Positions 11,118 through 20,412 of a stretch of DNA of 64,000 nucleotides are shown here, in pieces. This stretch comes from Gymnothorax reevesii. Lineage: Eukaryota; Chordata; Actinopteri; Anguilliformes; Muraenidae. Within the stretch, counting starts at the first letter, position 1; every line of letters begins with the position of its first letter. The position numbers and the translations under genes were made by a program. The notes under the pieces were generated by a model that did no database searches, was not told where the DNA came from, and saw nothing but the letters and a program-made list of their open reading frames with translations. Location: the NCBI GenBank assembly GCA_029721435.1, contig CM056574.1, forward strand, positions 76,117,501 to 76,181,500. The letters run 5' to 3'.

Positions 11118-11392
11118 TGTAAGGGTTTTGCCTTGCAGTCCCTCCCCTTCCTGCTGGCTTCGCCTCCACTTCAACGAACAACAGGTGTGGCTCGTTGAAG
11201 TGAAAGCAGAGCCCTGCTGATTTGTGCTGCTGCTCCCCGGATCTTTTGATTGTCTTTTTTCTAATACTTACAAAAATAAAAGAACTTTTAATATCAGCCT
11301 GTGCGTGTCAGTCCTATTGTCCTGCTTTTGGGCTCCTGGTCCCAGTGCCTGCCGGATTGCAGGTTACATCCAGCGGGACCAAACCATGACAG
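11118..11392 (+). repeat. 3' LTR of the short LTR element
   Basis: It begins TGTAAGGGTTTTGCC after the purine tract and ends CCATGACAG before the TSD TTAC. It contains the stem-loop CACTTCAACGA / TCGTTGAAGTG near 11167-11201. An AATAAAAG motif at about 11275 is a likely polyadenylation signal. Confidence 0.8.
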
Positions 11393-11590
11393 TTACACAC
11401 CTGATGCCAGTTAACTTAATTATTTGCTAAATGTTCTTTCAGCTGATTCTCTTATATATTAATTGCTTTTTCAGCCCTTTTTTGCCTGTGTCCCCACTTT
11501 TTTGAGACCTGTGGCAGCCAGAAAATTTGAAATCATTTTGTGGATAAAAATGTTCAATGTCTGTTTCAACATTTGAAATGTTAACTATGT
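11393..11590 (-). mobile_element. Decayed Tc1-like transposon, right (5') part of nest 1
   Basis: Sequence resumes here after the LTR element. The layout (spacer ending in a TTTTTTGAGACCTGTGGCAG-like stretch) parallels the 5' untranslated side of the related Tc1 at 21640-23038. I did not identify the outer terminal repeat, so the right boundary is approximate. Confidence 0.5.
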
Positions 11591-12233
11591 TCTATTGTAA
11601 ATAACATTGGCTCATGTGGTCTGAAAGTCATTGCATTTTGATTTTATTCACAATTTCACTTTATCTCCTCCCCCTTTGCCACTTGCCCTGGCAGGAGGGA
11701 CCGAGGCGGGACAGAGGAGTACCTACGCCAGGCTACACCGGGCACGAAATTGCAACATACGCCTGGACACACCCTGTTGGGGCGGCGCAGCCCCCATTGG
11801 CTGCGCCTGTGCCTGGTCTATGCATTTAGAGCCTCATGTATTTTCAATTTTATAAAAGCTTGATTCTGTAACCCCTTCAGTATGCAATATGATCTCCCTT
11901 GGAATAAAGATTGGATATGACTTAAATATTGATGGTGGACAAAGCGACGAACAACTTGTTTTTTTTTTTATTAAAAGTGACTCATATGCAGCTTTCCATG
12001 ACACTCCTTGTCATTTGTTATAAGGAATTCTTTGCAGTTCACTAGACCTGAACCAGTCCCAGATGTAGTACAACGAGACAATATGAAAAAGTATGTAGCA
12101 AATTAGCACTCAATTAAAATGTCTTTAAATAATTTCAAAAGCTTGTTCTGATTCTATACATCCCATATACAGTGCAGTGGCAGAAGGTTAGTTGTGATGG
12201 ATGGCTGTCATGTCACAGGACGGCTAAACTTTA
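11591..12233. repeat. Intronic DNA with a ~200-bp dispersed repeat (copy 1)
   Basis: The 11665-11835 part (CTGGCAGGAGGGAC...GAGGAGTAC...CCGGGCACGAAATTGC...GCGCCTGTGCCTGGTC) has a second copy at 44905-45070 in the same orientation, about 80% identical by eye. It is presumably an old mobile element of unknown class. I see no coding potential, and nothing notable in 11860-12233. Confidence 0.6.
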
Positions 12234-13045
12234 AGGCTCTCTTACATTCCGTCGTGCGTGGTACTACGAGCGGGTTGCGTGCCAAAAATGGGACAAGTAG
12301 TGAGAGGCACGCAGGTGGAAAGTACTTTTTATGGTGGTCGCAAACAGGACGCATAGCACGCAGCCTGAAAACTGGCCGGCCAGTTTTTCGCTACGACCTG
12401 GCAGCGACAATAAGCACGCCTGGAGTATGCTCGGAGTACGCAGGACAAAAGTACTGAGTAAGTTCGATAGGCATGCGTTTAATGCAGGCAAAACATGCAG
12501 CAATTCCGGGGTATTTACCCACGAAGGCGTACTTACCACGCAAGAGGCTGTACAGCTTGCAACAGCAGCTGTAGAAGACGATGGCGCATCCTTCTAGGTA
12601 GTGCCATATTGGATGCTGAAACAGTTAATGATGAAGAGACTCAGTGCACCCTTATATTATTGTGATTATCGGTGCGTTATTCCAATTTGACGCACAATTG
12701 TCTTGCTTAACACTTTCTTGCTCCTTACGTTTTTCTTACGTTTCTCTTACTTGGTAAGTACGATTTTTGAAAACATACACTTCACTTGCAATTAACGTTA
12801 GATTATCCCACTCATTGTGTGCGATAGAAGTATAGATCTTACGTGCTCCTTACTACTTCCAACTTACAAAAAGGCGTACAGACCACTTGCGGGCCTCACT
12901 TTTAGAGCTAGACACACCCACTCATTAAGTACTTACTACATACTTCCCCTCCGATTCAATTTTCACCCTGCGACAATGCCACGCCTGACAGGAACTCCGA
13001 GTCCACACGATCTCTAATCACGCACGACGGGATGTAAGTGAGCCT
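12234..13045. mobile_element. Harbinger-type MITE with TTA target duplication
   Basis: The ends are long inverted repeats: AGGCTCTCTTACATTCCGTC from 12234 pairs with the complement of GACGGGATGTAAGTGAGCCT ending at 13045, and pairing extends inward through GTGCGTG. TTA occurs on both sides (12231-12233 and 13046-13048), as PIF/Harbinger elements make. The 812-bp interior has no transposase, so it is non-autonomous. Confidence 0.88.
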
Positions 13046-13048
13046 TTA

Positions 13049-14004
13049 GTGTTGTCTTCAAACTTTCAAGACCCACTCCAATACCACCAGGTATGCCACC
13101 AACCGACGCTCACTGCGGAAAAAGTAAATAAAAAATACTTTAATTCGGCACTGGGCGCAGCACAAGATATGATAGCATTGTAATGCAAGTAGCCACCAGA
13201 AAAATTGTCTTATGTATTAGGCGTACGAGAAAATGGTACTTACTCTACTGACAGTGTGCCGTCTGGTCCTGCAGGTCTCGGTTGTTTCCTCCAGTCCATT
13301 TTCATAAGCACCATCTCCAGAACACCGCGGGTTAGTCATGGTGGAAACTCCGGATTTTAAGTAATGCAGCGTGGTTCAGTACCAGTGCTCTCGTCAGTGG
13401 AGACATCAGTGGTAGCATTATCAAATCCCATTCCATTCAACGAAGGCTCTCTTCGGGTTGCAATGGTTCACATATCGTACAACTACACCACCAGGTTTCC
13501 ATTGCTCTCTCTCTGTAGTCTGCAATAGCCTGTTGGTCTGGTTTAGCTGCGGTTTTCTCGTCCATATGTCGGAGTTTGTCGTCTGTATATTCTGGCTCAA
13601 ACAAATAAGGCTGAGCAAAGAAATGATGCTCATCTTCTATATCAAAGTCCTCAGACTTTTCTTTTTTTGTACGTAAGTTTTCAAATTAAACTGTAAACGT
13701 GATACGTCACCATGCGCACAGATCTCCCCATCGCGTGCGGCGATAGTTCACTGCTTGCATGCAAACACAAGCTTGAGGCTACCTCAAGTTTTCTAGGTCC
13801 TCTTCTTCTTCATATTTTGAGTCCTACAGGTAACGAACTTCTCTCTTCCTGAGGGGGAAAAAAACATGGCTCCAGGCTAAGTGGCTACATTGGACATTTA
13901 GGCGAAAAACATAGTGAAAATGATTATCCCAGTCAAATCATAATGTCGGGGCTTACAGACCTTAAAACTCAATATCTGTTTTGAGGACAAAAGAAATTAA
14001 GAAA
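13049..14004. other. Intronic sequence, nothing firmly recognisable
   Basis: There is no exon or coding domain. The 13870-13975 part (GTGGCTACATTGGACATTTAGG, then CATAGTGAAAATG) matches the arms of the inverted repeat at 41616-41966, so it is a fragment of the same dispersed family. Confidence 0.45.
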
Positions 14005-14161
14005 GGAAGTAAGCCTGTTTCGAGGCTCGCGGCCCATCGGCCCGGTGCTTAAACCCAGATTCAGTGGCATGAAGCAACTAGGAGTATTACTACTCCCCTG
14101 GATGGGATGCCAGTCCATCGCAGGTACTCCCCCGGCTCTTAGTTAGGATTCCCTGACTATA

Positions 14162-14978
14162 CTCAGCAAAATAAAAACTTCACACTCGTTTGGAGGTCGA
14201 TAAGTTGAATATACAAGAAATGAGGTTTTAAATAATGATTTTTTAAAATTCTGTACTCATTAAATATGGTGTATCATAAAAATAATTTCCATAATGTAAC
14301 CAGTTCCACTGGAAATGCTACTGAAATGTCCAAGAGTAAAAATGGTAAGTAACAACTTGAATAAGAGCAGTGCGCAGGCGATTATGTATGGTTTGGGCAG
14401 TCACACGACCTCTAAACAATTCATTCCTTGTGGATGTTGCAGTGACAAATCGATTATGCATATGACGTAAGACAATTTGTTGGTCTTCTGCTTTTGACGT
14501 TGCACGTGGGCTACCAGAACTAGGTCGGTCAGCTGTGGTGCCAGTTTGTTGGAGACGTGTTCGAAGATCATGGAAAGTCCGTCGACTGCATCCCATAACC
14601 CTTGCAACATCAGTGACGGACGTTTCCGCATTCAGCATGCCAATGGCACATTCACGCTGAATGTTTGACAGCCATGGCATTGAAAATCAATGTGTACTTA
14701 ACTGTAAAAACTAGTATTTCCGAGATGATATTCAAACGTGCAAACGTCACCTCAGTTGCACATCTCTCATATGGTCACGTGACTATGAACACAAGAAAAC
14801 ATGGTTTTAGTTTAACGTACGCTTACACGTGCTACATACCTGTGCACGTCGGAGTTGATGTGTGTCATGATGTCTTTGACAACGCATTTACCCCTAGTGA
14901 TAATAAAAACTCTTTTATGAAAAAGTTTCAAGAAAATATTTACAAATTTATGTGGGTGAAGTTTCTTTTTTGACTCAG
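14162..14978 (-). mobile_element. Internally deleted Tc1-like transposon
   Basis: The ends CTCAGCAAAATAAAAACTTC (14162) and the complement of GAAGTTTCTTTTTTGACTCAG (ending 14978) are imperfect inverted repeats flanked by TA. At 817 bp it is about half a normal Tc1, so much of the transposase gene is gone. Its TIR start CTCAGCAA matches that of the intact element at 55983-57477, so the two families are related. Confidence 0.8.
14318..14680 (-). pseudogene. Tc1 transposase N-terminal DNA-binding part
   Basis: The 120 codons read MPWLSNIQRECAIGMLNAET followed by SVTDVARVMGCSRRTFHDL, a paired helix-turn-helix like that of the intact transposase at 56180-57193. The motif SSGSPRAT stands where a GRPR-like linker is expected. 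The DDE catalytic domain is absent: the frame ends in unrelated residues after ~105 codons. It is inside the deleted Tc1 and is non-functional. Confidence 0.8.
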
Positions 14979-15146
14979 TATATTTACTGGTACCCATTTA
15001 TACACCTGGGTAGAGTGAAGAGTGGAGTGTGGGAGTGAAGTGTTTTGCCCAGGAACACACCACGAAGGCCGTGGGCATGGCTTGAACTCAGGACCTTACG
15101 ATCTCAAGTCAAGCCTATTTGACCACTGCGCTACCGCTACTCTATG

Positions 15147-15569
15147 TCTCAGTGTCATGGCTGTGACCATGTGTTGATTATTGGACTCAATTCAAAATCC
15201 AATGATAGGGTGTCGCATGCTCAACTTCCTCTGCAGTTCTGGAGGTCAGATTTTGATAAGACTTGGTTTTATGGTCCTGACTGAATAGACAAATAAAGCA
15301 AAGATTAGTAACTCCATGAGAACACTACAACTGGGGTCATGGCTCTTAGTTCTGGCTGGATAAGATTTTGCACTTCCTATTTTGCCTGCATTTGTCAAAT
15401 TATACCAGACGTGTTGCAATAAAAAGATTTTTGTCTTCTGTTATCAATGCGTTTCACAACAGCTCTAGGAATCCTAGGAAACCTTCAGTCTTGCACCTTT
15501 TCTGACAGTCCAATTTATTCGTTTTTGATGCTATTTCATTACACTCAGGCTCTTTTCTCCTCTCTACAG
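15147..15569. other. Intron upstream of the exon at 15570
   Basis: Nothing repetitive was recognised. The last 30 bases are pyrimidine-rich (TCTTTTCTCCTCTCTACAG) and form the polypyrimidine tract and acceptor of the sarcoglycan exon. Confidence 0.6.
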
Positions 15570-15642
15570 GTCCAGAAGGTGCTCTGTTTGAACACTCCGT
15601 AGAGACGCCCCTGGTCAGGACAGATCCTCTCAAAGACATTCT
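15570..15642 (+). CDS. sgcg: Sarcoglycan coding exon (likely sgcg exon 6)
   Basis: This is a 73-bp internal exon. It follows a pyrimidine-rich tract ending in AG (15568-15569) and is followed by a GTACGT donor at 15643. It enters in phase 1 and reads [17 protein letters not shown] followed by TDPLKDI, a recognisable stretch of the extracellular beta-rich domain of gamma/delta/zeta-sarcoglycan. The last two bases complete a Leu codon with the first base of the exon at 53494. The 73-bp length equals the human SGCG exon 6 as I remember it (c.506-578). Sarcoglycans are single-pass type II proteins of the dystrophin-glycoprotein complex in the muscle sarcolemma. I did not find the preceding exon in the window, so 1-15569 is read as intron. 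The gamma assignment over delta or zeta is an inference from the whole C-terminus. Confidence 0.9.
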
Positions 15643-15916
15643 GTACGTTCCGCTACAGTATTAATCACTTCTTTGAGCGGGGCAGCGTTTCTGAACTAGT
15701 GTGCCATGGTACTCTGGTAACCTGTGAGTAAAAACAAATTTAAAAGTTAAAAATAATTATTTTTTAAAAATTCCAATCATAAAAGGCAAAATAAACAAAA
15801 TTCAAATGTATATTGACACCATGACAGATAATTTACATATGCAGTTGCCTCTTCCCATCGGAATATTATTTTCTTTGAAGTATCATTAGATTCTGTGAAT
15901 TTGTCTGGTGTGCCAG
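15643..15916. other. Start of the long sarcoglycan intron
   Basis: It opens with the donor GTACGTTCC. There is no other recognisable feature before the minisatellite that begins at about 15930. Confidence 0.55.
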
Positions 15917-16268
15917 GGAGGCTCGGCTGGTCAAATAGTGAGAAGCTCTGGGTATGTAAAATAGCGAGCAGCTCTGGGTGTGTAAATACAATAGGGTGCA
16001 AAAATTTGGGCGCTCCTGGTTTAAATGTGTGTAACAATTAATCTCCAAGTTATTGAAAGCAAACTTGAACACTAAATGCTATAAAAGATAAACATGACAC
16101 ATTTCATCACATTTTAAAGGAAGAATAATTTTTATTTTGAACTTTTTACAGTTTCAAAAAAATTAAACAAGGGAAAAAACATTGTGGAAAAGTTTGGGAA
16201 CCCTGCCAATTAGTACTTTGGAACTTCACCTCGAGCAGCTATAACTGTAAACCTCGAGCAGTTATAAC

Positions 16269-18987
16269 TGTAATGATATGCTCAGAGGAACGAGTCGCAA
16301 CTCAGGGATAATCCAAAAATTGTAAGCCTTTATTGCAAAAAGGGTCAGGACCAGAAGACACAAGGATTGCCAAGCCAAAAACAATGTCCAAAAAGCGAAG
16401 TCGGCAGGACAGGCAGGAGTCAAAACCATTAAGGCAGGTGTGCAACGGTACATAGACAGTAAGCCAAAACTCGTGGTCGAAATCCAGAAAGGTAGGTCAT
16501 ACACAGGGCATCCAAAACAGAAATTGTGGTTGAACAAAAACAAGTCAAAATCCAAAAAGGCAAAACAGGAACAGAAGGGCAATGGCAAACTCAAGGTCGG
16601 GCAAAACAGTCGTGAAGAAGCAATAAACAAATGGCATGCGAGGAGCTCTGCACAGATTTAAATTGATCAACATTCTGACAAGGAATGAACTGCAGTGAAG
16701 ACTTTAAATAGACAAGAGGGAAGTCACATGCTATGCACGGAACAGGTGAATTGGATAAGAACTAATTACAGAGGTAAGCAGACATGGAGAAGTCCGAAAC
16801 CACAAACACAGGGATGTGATTTTTTCCGCTTTTTTATCTTCAAAATTAAAAAAATAAATCAAACTCTGATTTTTCAGTCATGAAAATCTGATTTCATATC
16901 TACAGCATTCCGACTTTTAGTATTTCCGTAACGGAATTGATCTTATGCATGATGCATTCTACAGAACTTCCGTTTTCAAATTGGCCAGCTAATTCCGGTC
17001 AAATGTCATGGTGTGTGGGCAAAGGCCGTGGCGGCAAGTTCCAACACTGCGGAAAAGAAACGACTTAGATATTGCGTATATTCAAGATGACATATCTTGT
17101 AGTATAGTAATAATAATTAATTGTCCGTATCCCTGTATTTTGTGTAGCCCATTGGGCTAGTGGAACGAGGATGAAGCAGTCTTGTAGCCTAAATTTCAGC
17201 GGCGTGAGTGGTTGATGGCCGAACACTGCTGCGTCCCTTTATGTAACTTGTCAAGACAAATGCTGTACTCCGGTGGTAAGTTGCGTGGTTGGTTCAGTGT
17301 GAATTAGTGTCCCCCGGGAGTGCGAGTGGGTGCTCGTCTTAGCTCTTTGATGCACCTTCGCCAGCTCCCATTAATGGTAGTATGGCCAGTTAAACCATAA
17401 CATTGCATTACGTGAGCTTACCAACAAACCCGATGGACCTTTATTTTCCTACCTCACTTTCGCACACTTTAATATGAAGCATTATCACCCTACATTTTGA
17501 CTTCGGTGAATGCTGAATTAATTGGTTACTGTGGCCAGCATACGCACAGGTTATCAGTGCTAACACAGCTGGGCGTCTAGCTCCAAAGCTAAATCATGGT
17601 TATTTCATCAGCTGCCCAGCTAATCCATGACCTTTAGCAACATTAGCGAATGATACCACTAAGACACGCAACTTTTCTATCGCGTCGTATAATTAAAGGT
17701 TCTTCAGGACCTCGACGAGGAGCCCTTCCTCATAGTTTCACTTTTGTTTTTTCATGTAAATGGAGCGTCACTGGACACCGAATATAGCCGAATGTGGCTT
17801 GTTAGTGACACTGTTTTCCGTTGTTGTTTAGCTTATTCACTAGGTTAATATGTAATGCATATTTCCAGGAGTTACATAAGGATTGTGCTTTTAGTCAATA
17901 ATCGGAAACTGCAAATACTCATAGAACTCATAGATGGTTTCTACAGATGATTGGATAAAGAAAAATGATTTATTAGTGGTGAGTATCTACAGTGATTATG
18001 TTCTTATTAAACATAAGAATAATCTAAATTCATTAAAAAAAAACCCATGAGCATGTGACTTTGTGATATGATTTTGGAGTTGACTATGAAGTCAATGATT
18101 TTATTGATAGATTGGCTATATTCAATTAATGTTATTTGACTTTTATCTGAGTGCAATAGTGGCAGATTTTTAGAAATCAAAGATTGCATGTGTTTGTTGG
18201 CTTGAATATACATTGGATAATAATTCTGTTTTTTATTTTTATATTTAAGACTTAGTACACTTAGGGCTCTAAAAATCACGAAAACCTAGGAGCTTCTCCC
18301 CCCCGTATCCCCCCCCCCCCCACCAGGGCGCTGCCCTGGACCCAGCTGACCCCTGGTGAAATTTTCAGATAATTTCACTTCACCCAAATCACATCCCTGC
18401 ACAAACAATTGGCAAAAACCAAAACGCAGACAGGTTCAACGCAGACAAGATCAACGCAGACAACCTATGACAGATAAACAGCTCCGGTCAAGGAGTTCAA
18501 GTGCTCAGTTAAGATTCCCGGACAGAGAGCTGTAATCAAAGCAGAGTGCAGGGAAACCAAAATGGGTGTAGTTACAGAACAGAGCAGAGCAGGGCAGAGT
18601 TAGTTATATTAGTAAACAGTGATATCTACACACGTAATCAAACTATAATCAAAATATGTGAATGTTAGTTGGTTAGTTTATGTACAGACAAAGGAAGTAG
18701 TGTTCAGTAAAATTACCAGTACTAACTAAGCAGCCTAGTGGTTAATTAATATGGTCATTTCAGAACAGCGGGAAAAAGGTAAAAGGGGACTTGAAGGAAG
18801 TTTGTGAAATACCGGAAAACTTCCGAAATCACCCAAAGCGTGTCTGCACGCAAACAGGGGTGCACTGGCATGACAACACAAATCACATCAGATATTATAG
18901 GAGAGACAATGTGCAATGCAATGAAGGAATGGATGAATAAACATGAAAAATAATAAATACAAAATCAAACAGACACAGATCATATCA
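16269..18987 (-). mobile_element. Solo LTR, class undetermined, split by a hAT element
   Basis: On the minus strand it starts TGATATGATCTGTGTC (18987) and ends ATATCATTACA (16269), so TG...CA. A perfect 5-bp duplication ATAAC lies at 16264-16268 and 18988-18992. AATAAAGGCTTACAATTTTT (minus strand, about 16343-16324) is placed as an R-region polyadenylation signal. Without the hAT insertion it is about 1.1 kb. No internal retrotransposon sequence is present. Family membership is an inference from structure. Confidence 0.75.
16809..18399. mobile_element. Non-autonomous hAT element with 8-bp TSD (innermost of nest 2)
   Basis: The ends CAGGGATGTGATTT (16809) and AAATCACATCCCTG (to 18399) are inverted repeats. 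The 8-bp duplication CACAAACA is perfect at 16801-16808 and 18400-18407, the hallmark of hAT transposition. There is no hAT transposase in the 1591-bp interior. The only open frame of note (90 codons, 18007-18279 minus) has no recognisable domain. Confidence 0.92.
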
Positions 18988-19179
18988 ATAACAGCTTTCA
19001 AACGCTTCCAGTAGCCAGCTAAGAGTCGAACAATTCTTATCTTTGGAATTTTCCCATTCTTCCTGACAAAACACCTCTAGCTCAGAAATATTCTTCTGCC
19101 TTCTTGCATGCACGGTATGTTTTTGGTCTCTCCACAGATTTTTAATCATATTCAAGTCTGGGGACTTTGATGGCCATTC

Positions 19180-19730
19180 CTAAACCTTCATCCATCTTTC
19201 TTGGAGGTACTTCATGGTGGATTTTGAAGTATGCTTCAGGTCATTGTCTTGCTGGAATACCCAACCTCTCTTCAACTTCAATTTCTGGACTGAGCTTTGA
19301 ACATTAGCCTCTAGAATGTCTTGATATTTGGTGGAATCCATTTTACTTTCCACCCGCACAATTTTACCTGTGTCCCCAGCTGCTTCAAAACCCCAACGCA
19401 TAATGGATCCACCTCCATGCTTAACAGTTGGCAACGTGTTCTCTACAAATGCTTCACCATTTTTTCTCCAAACAAACCAAACAAAAAAGTTCAATTTTGG
19501 TTTAGTCAAAGTTTAGCTCTCTTTTGCATACTTCAGAAGGTTAATTTTGTGTTGGACGTAGGAAAGGGTTCTTTCTTACAACTCTGCCATGTAGGTCTTT
19601 GTTGTTTAAAAAACACAGTATTGTTGTCCTGTGAACAACTAGACCTGTGTCTGCTACTCTTTTTTGCAGCTCTTTTGCAGCGATGTGTGGGTTCTTCTGA
19701 GCATTTCTCACCAGATCACGGGCCATTCCA
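19180..19730 (-). pseudogene. Tc1 transposase remnants
   Basis: The part at 19541-19726 holds the second helix-turn-helix (AAKELQKRVADTGLVVHRTT). The part at 19180-19509 holds catalytic-domain pieces: VWRKNGEAFVENTLPTVKHG, GGGSIMRWGFEAAG and WVFQQDNDLKHTSKSTMKYL, where QQDND is the second catalytic Asp region. Frames are broken and the terminal SPDLNPIE-type region is cut off by a stop at 19180. Confidence 0.8.
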
Positions 19731-20412
19731 TCTTAAATTTTTCTAGTTCTTCCAGATCTTGGTTTGACTTCAGTTGCTCCATTTATTTTGCATTTTCTTA
19801 CGATGTTTCTAACTGTAGAAATGGGTAGTTTGAAACATTTTGAGAGTTTTTTGTAGCCCTCTGCTTGTTGGTGGAAGTGAATTATATTGATTTAGACATC
19901 CTTGGACAACTGTTTAGAGGAACACATGGTTTTTAACACCAGACTCAACAGCCACCACAGTCGGATACTTCAGAAGGCATGGAGTTGCTTCAGACTATAT
20001 ACAACCTAGTTCAACCCTGGAATTATATTCACCTAACTCATTGAATTCCTAACGAGTAAATCACCTGGGTCTAGGCCTTAGTAATAATCTTCTTAAAATA
20101 CAACAAAGAATAATCTAAAAGGGTTCCCAAACTTTTGCCCAGGACCCTTTTTCCTTTCTTATCATTTAAAAACTCAGAAAAAAAGAAACCTTGCTTTTAA
20201 ATTTGCAGAAAGGTTTCATGTTTAACTTTGTTGCATTTAGTTTGGGTTTTCTTTCAATCACTTGGAGATGAATTGTAACACACATTTAAACGAGGGGTGC
20301 CCAAATTTTTGCACCCCTCTGTAATAAGCAGCGTTGAATGTATACAATAATGAGCAACTCTGGGAATGTAGAATAATGAGCAGCTTGAGTGTGTAGAATA
20401 ATAAGCAGCTCT

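Larger units (their letters stand above)
4881..11392 (+). mobile_element. Short non-coding LTR retroelement (TRIM/LARD-like), interrupted
   Basis: The 5' LTR is 4881-5105 plus 10504-10571, the internal region 10572-11117 and the 3' LTR 11118-11392. Both LTRs begin TGT(T/A)AGGGTTTTGCCTTGCAG and end CAAACCATGACAG. A purine tract GGGGGGAGGG precedes the 3' LTR, as a plus-strand primer site should. The TSD is TTAC on both sides. The ~546-bp internal part has no gag or pol and is mostly a 26-bp minisatellite, so the element would depend on another element for movement. I see no tRNA primer site next to the 5' LTR. A related LTR lies at about 33095-33290. The 5' LTR is split by a Gypsy LTR. Confidence 0.8.
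14005..15146 (-). mobile_element. tRNA-derived SINE-like repeat, split by a Tc1
   Basis: On the minus strand from 15146 the sequence starts GGTAGCGCAGTGGTCAAATA (A-box-like). GAGTTCAAGCC (B-box-like) follows about 30-40 bases on, with a non-tRNA body through 14981. The body continues at 14157 (GGGAATCCTAAC, then CCTGCGATGGACTGGCATCC) to roughly 14005. The Tc1 at 14162-14978 separates the parts. The tRNA-like head gives an internal polymerase III promoter. The tail was not delimited. Confidence 0.65.
15989..20321 (-). mobile_element. Decayed Tc1-like transposon (outer layer of nest 2)
   Basis: The termini TAGGGTGCAAAAATTTGGGC (from 15992) and the complement of GCCCAAATTTTTGCACCCCT are inverted. 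Pairing continues through GGTTTAAATGTGTGT...CAATT for about 50 bp, flanked by TA (15987-15988 and 20322-20323). Transposase remnants are on the minus strand at 19180-19726. A ~2.7-kb LTR insertion separates the two parts. A 24-bp tandem duplication (CCTCGAGCAG(C/T)TATAACTGTAA) lies beside the insertion. Confidence 0.85.

Noticed and set aside
10588..11220. Overlapping ORFs of 164-210 codons on the plus strand and 73-120 codons on the minus strand
   Set aside because: They are a by-product of a stop-free 26-bp minisatellite read in every frame. The amino acid repeats are identical in all frames and there is no start context or domain.
14981..15146. A possible tRNA gene on the minus strand (A- and B-box-like motifs)
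   Set aside because: It does not fold into a complete cloverleaf by eye and runs into a long non-tRNA body, as tRNA-derived SINEs do.
18007..18279. 90-codon minus-strand ORF inside the hAT element
   Set aside because: It has no similarity to hAT transposase or any recognised domain, has AT-rich low-complexity composition, and is short enough to be chance.
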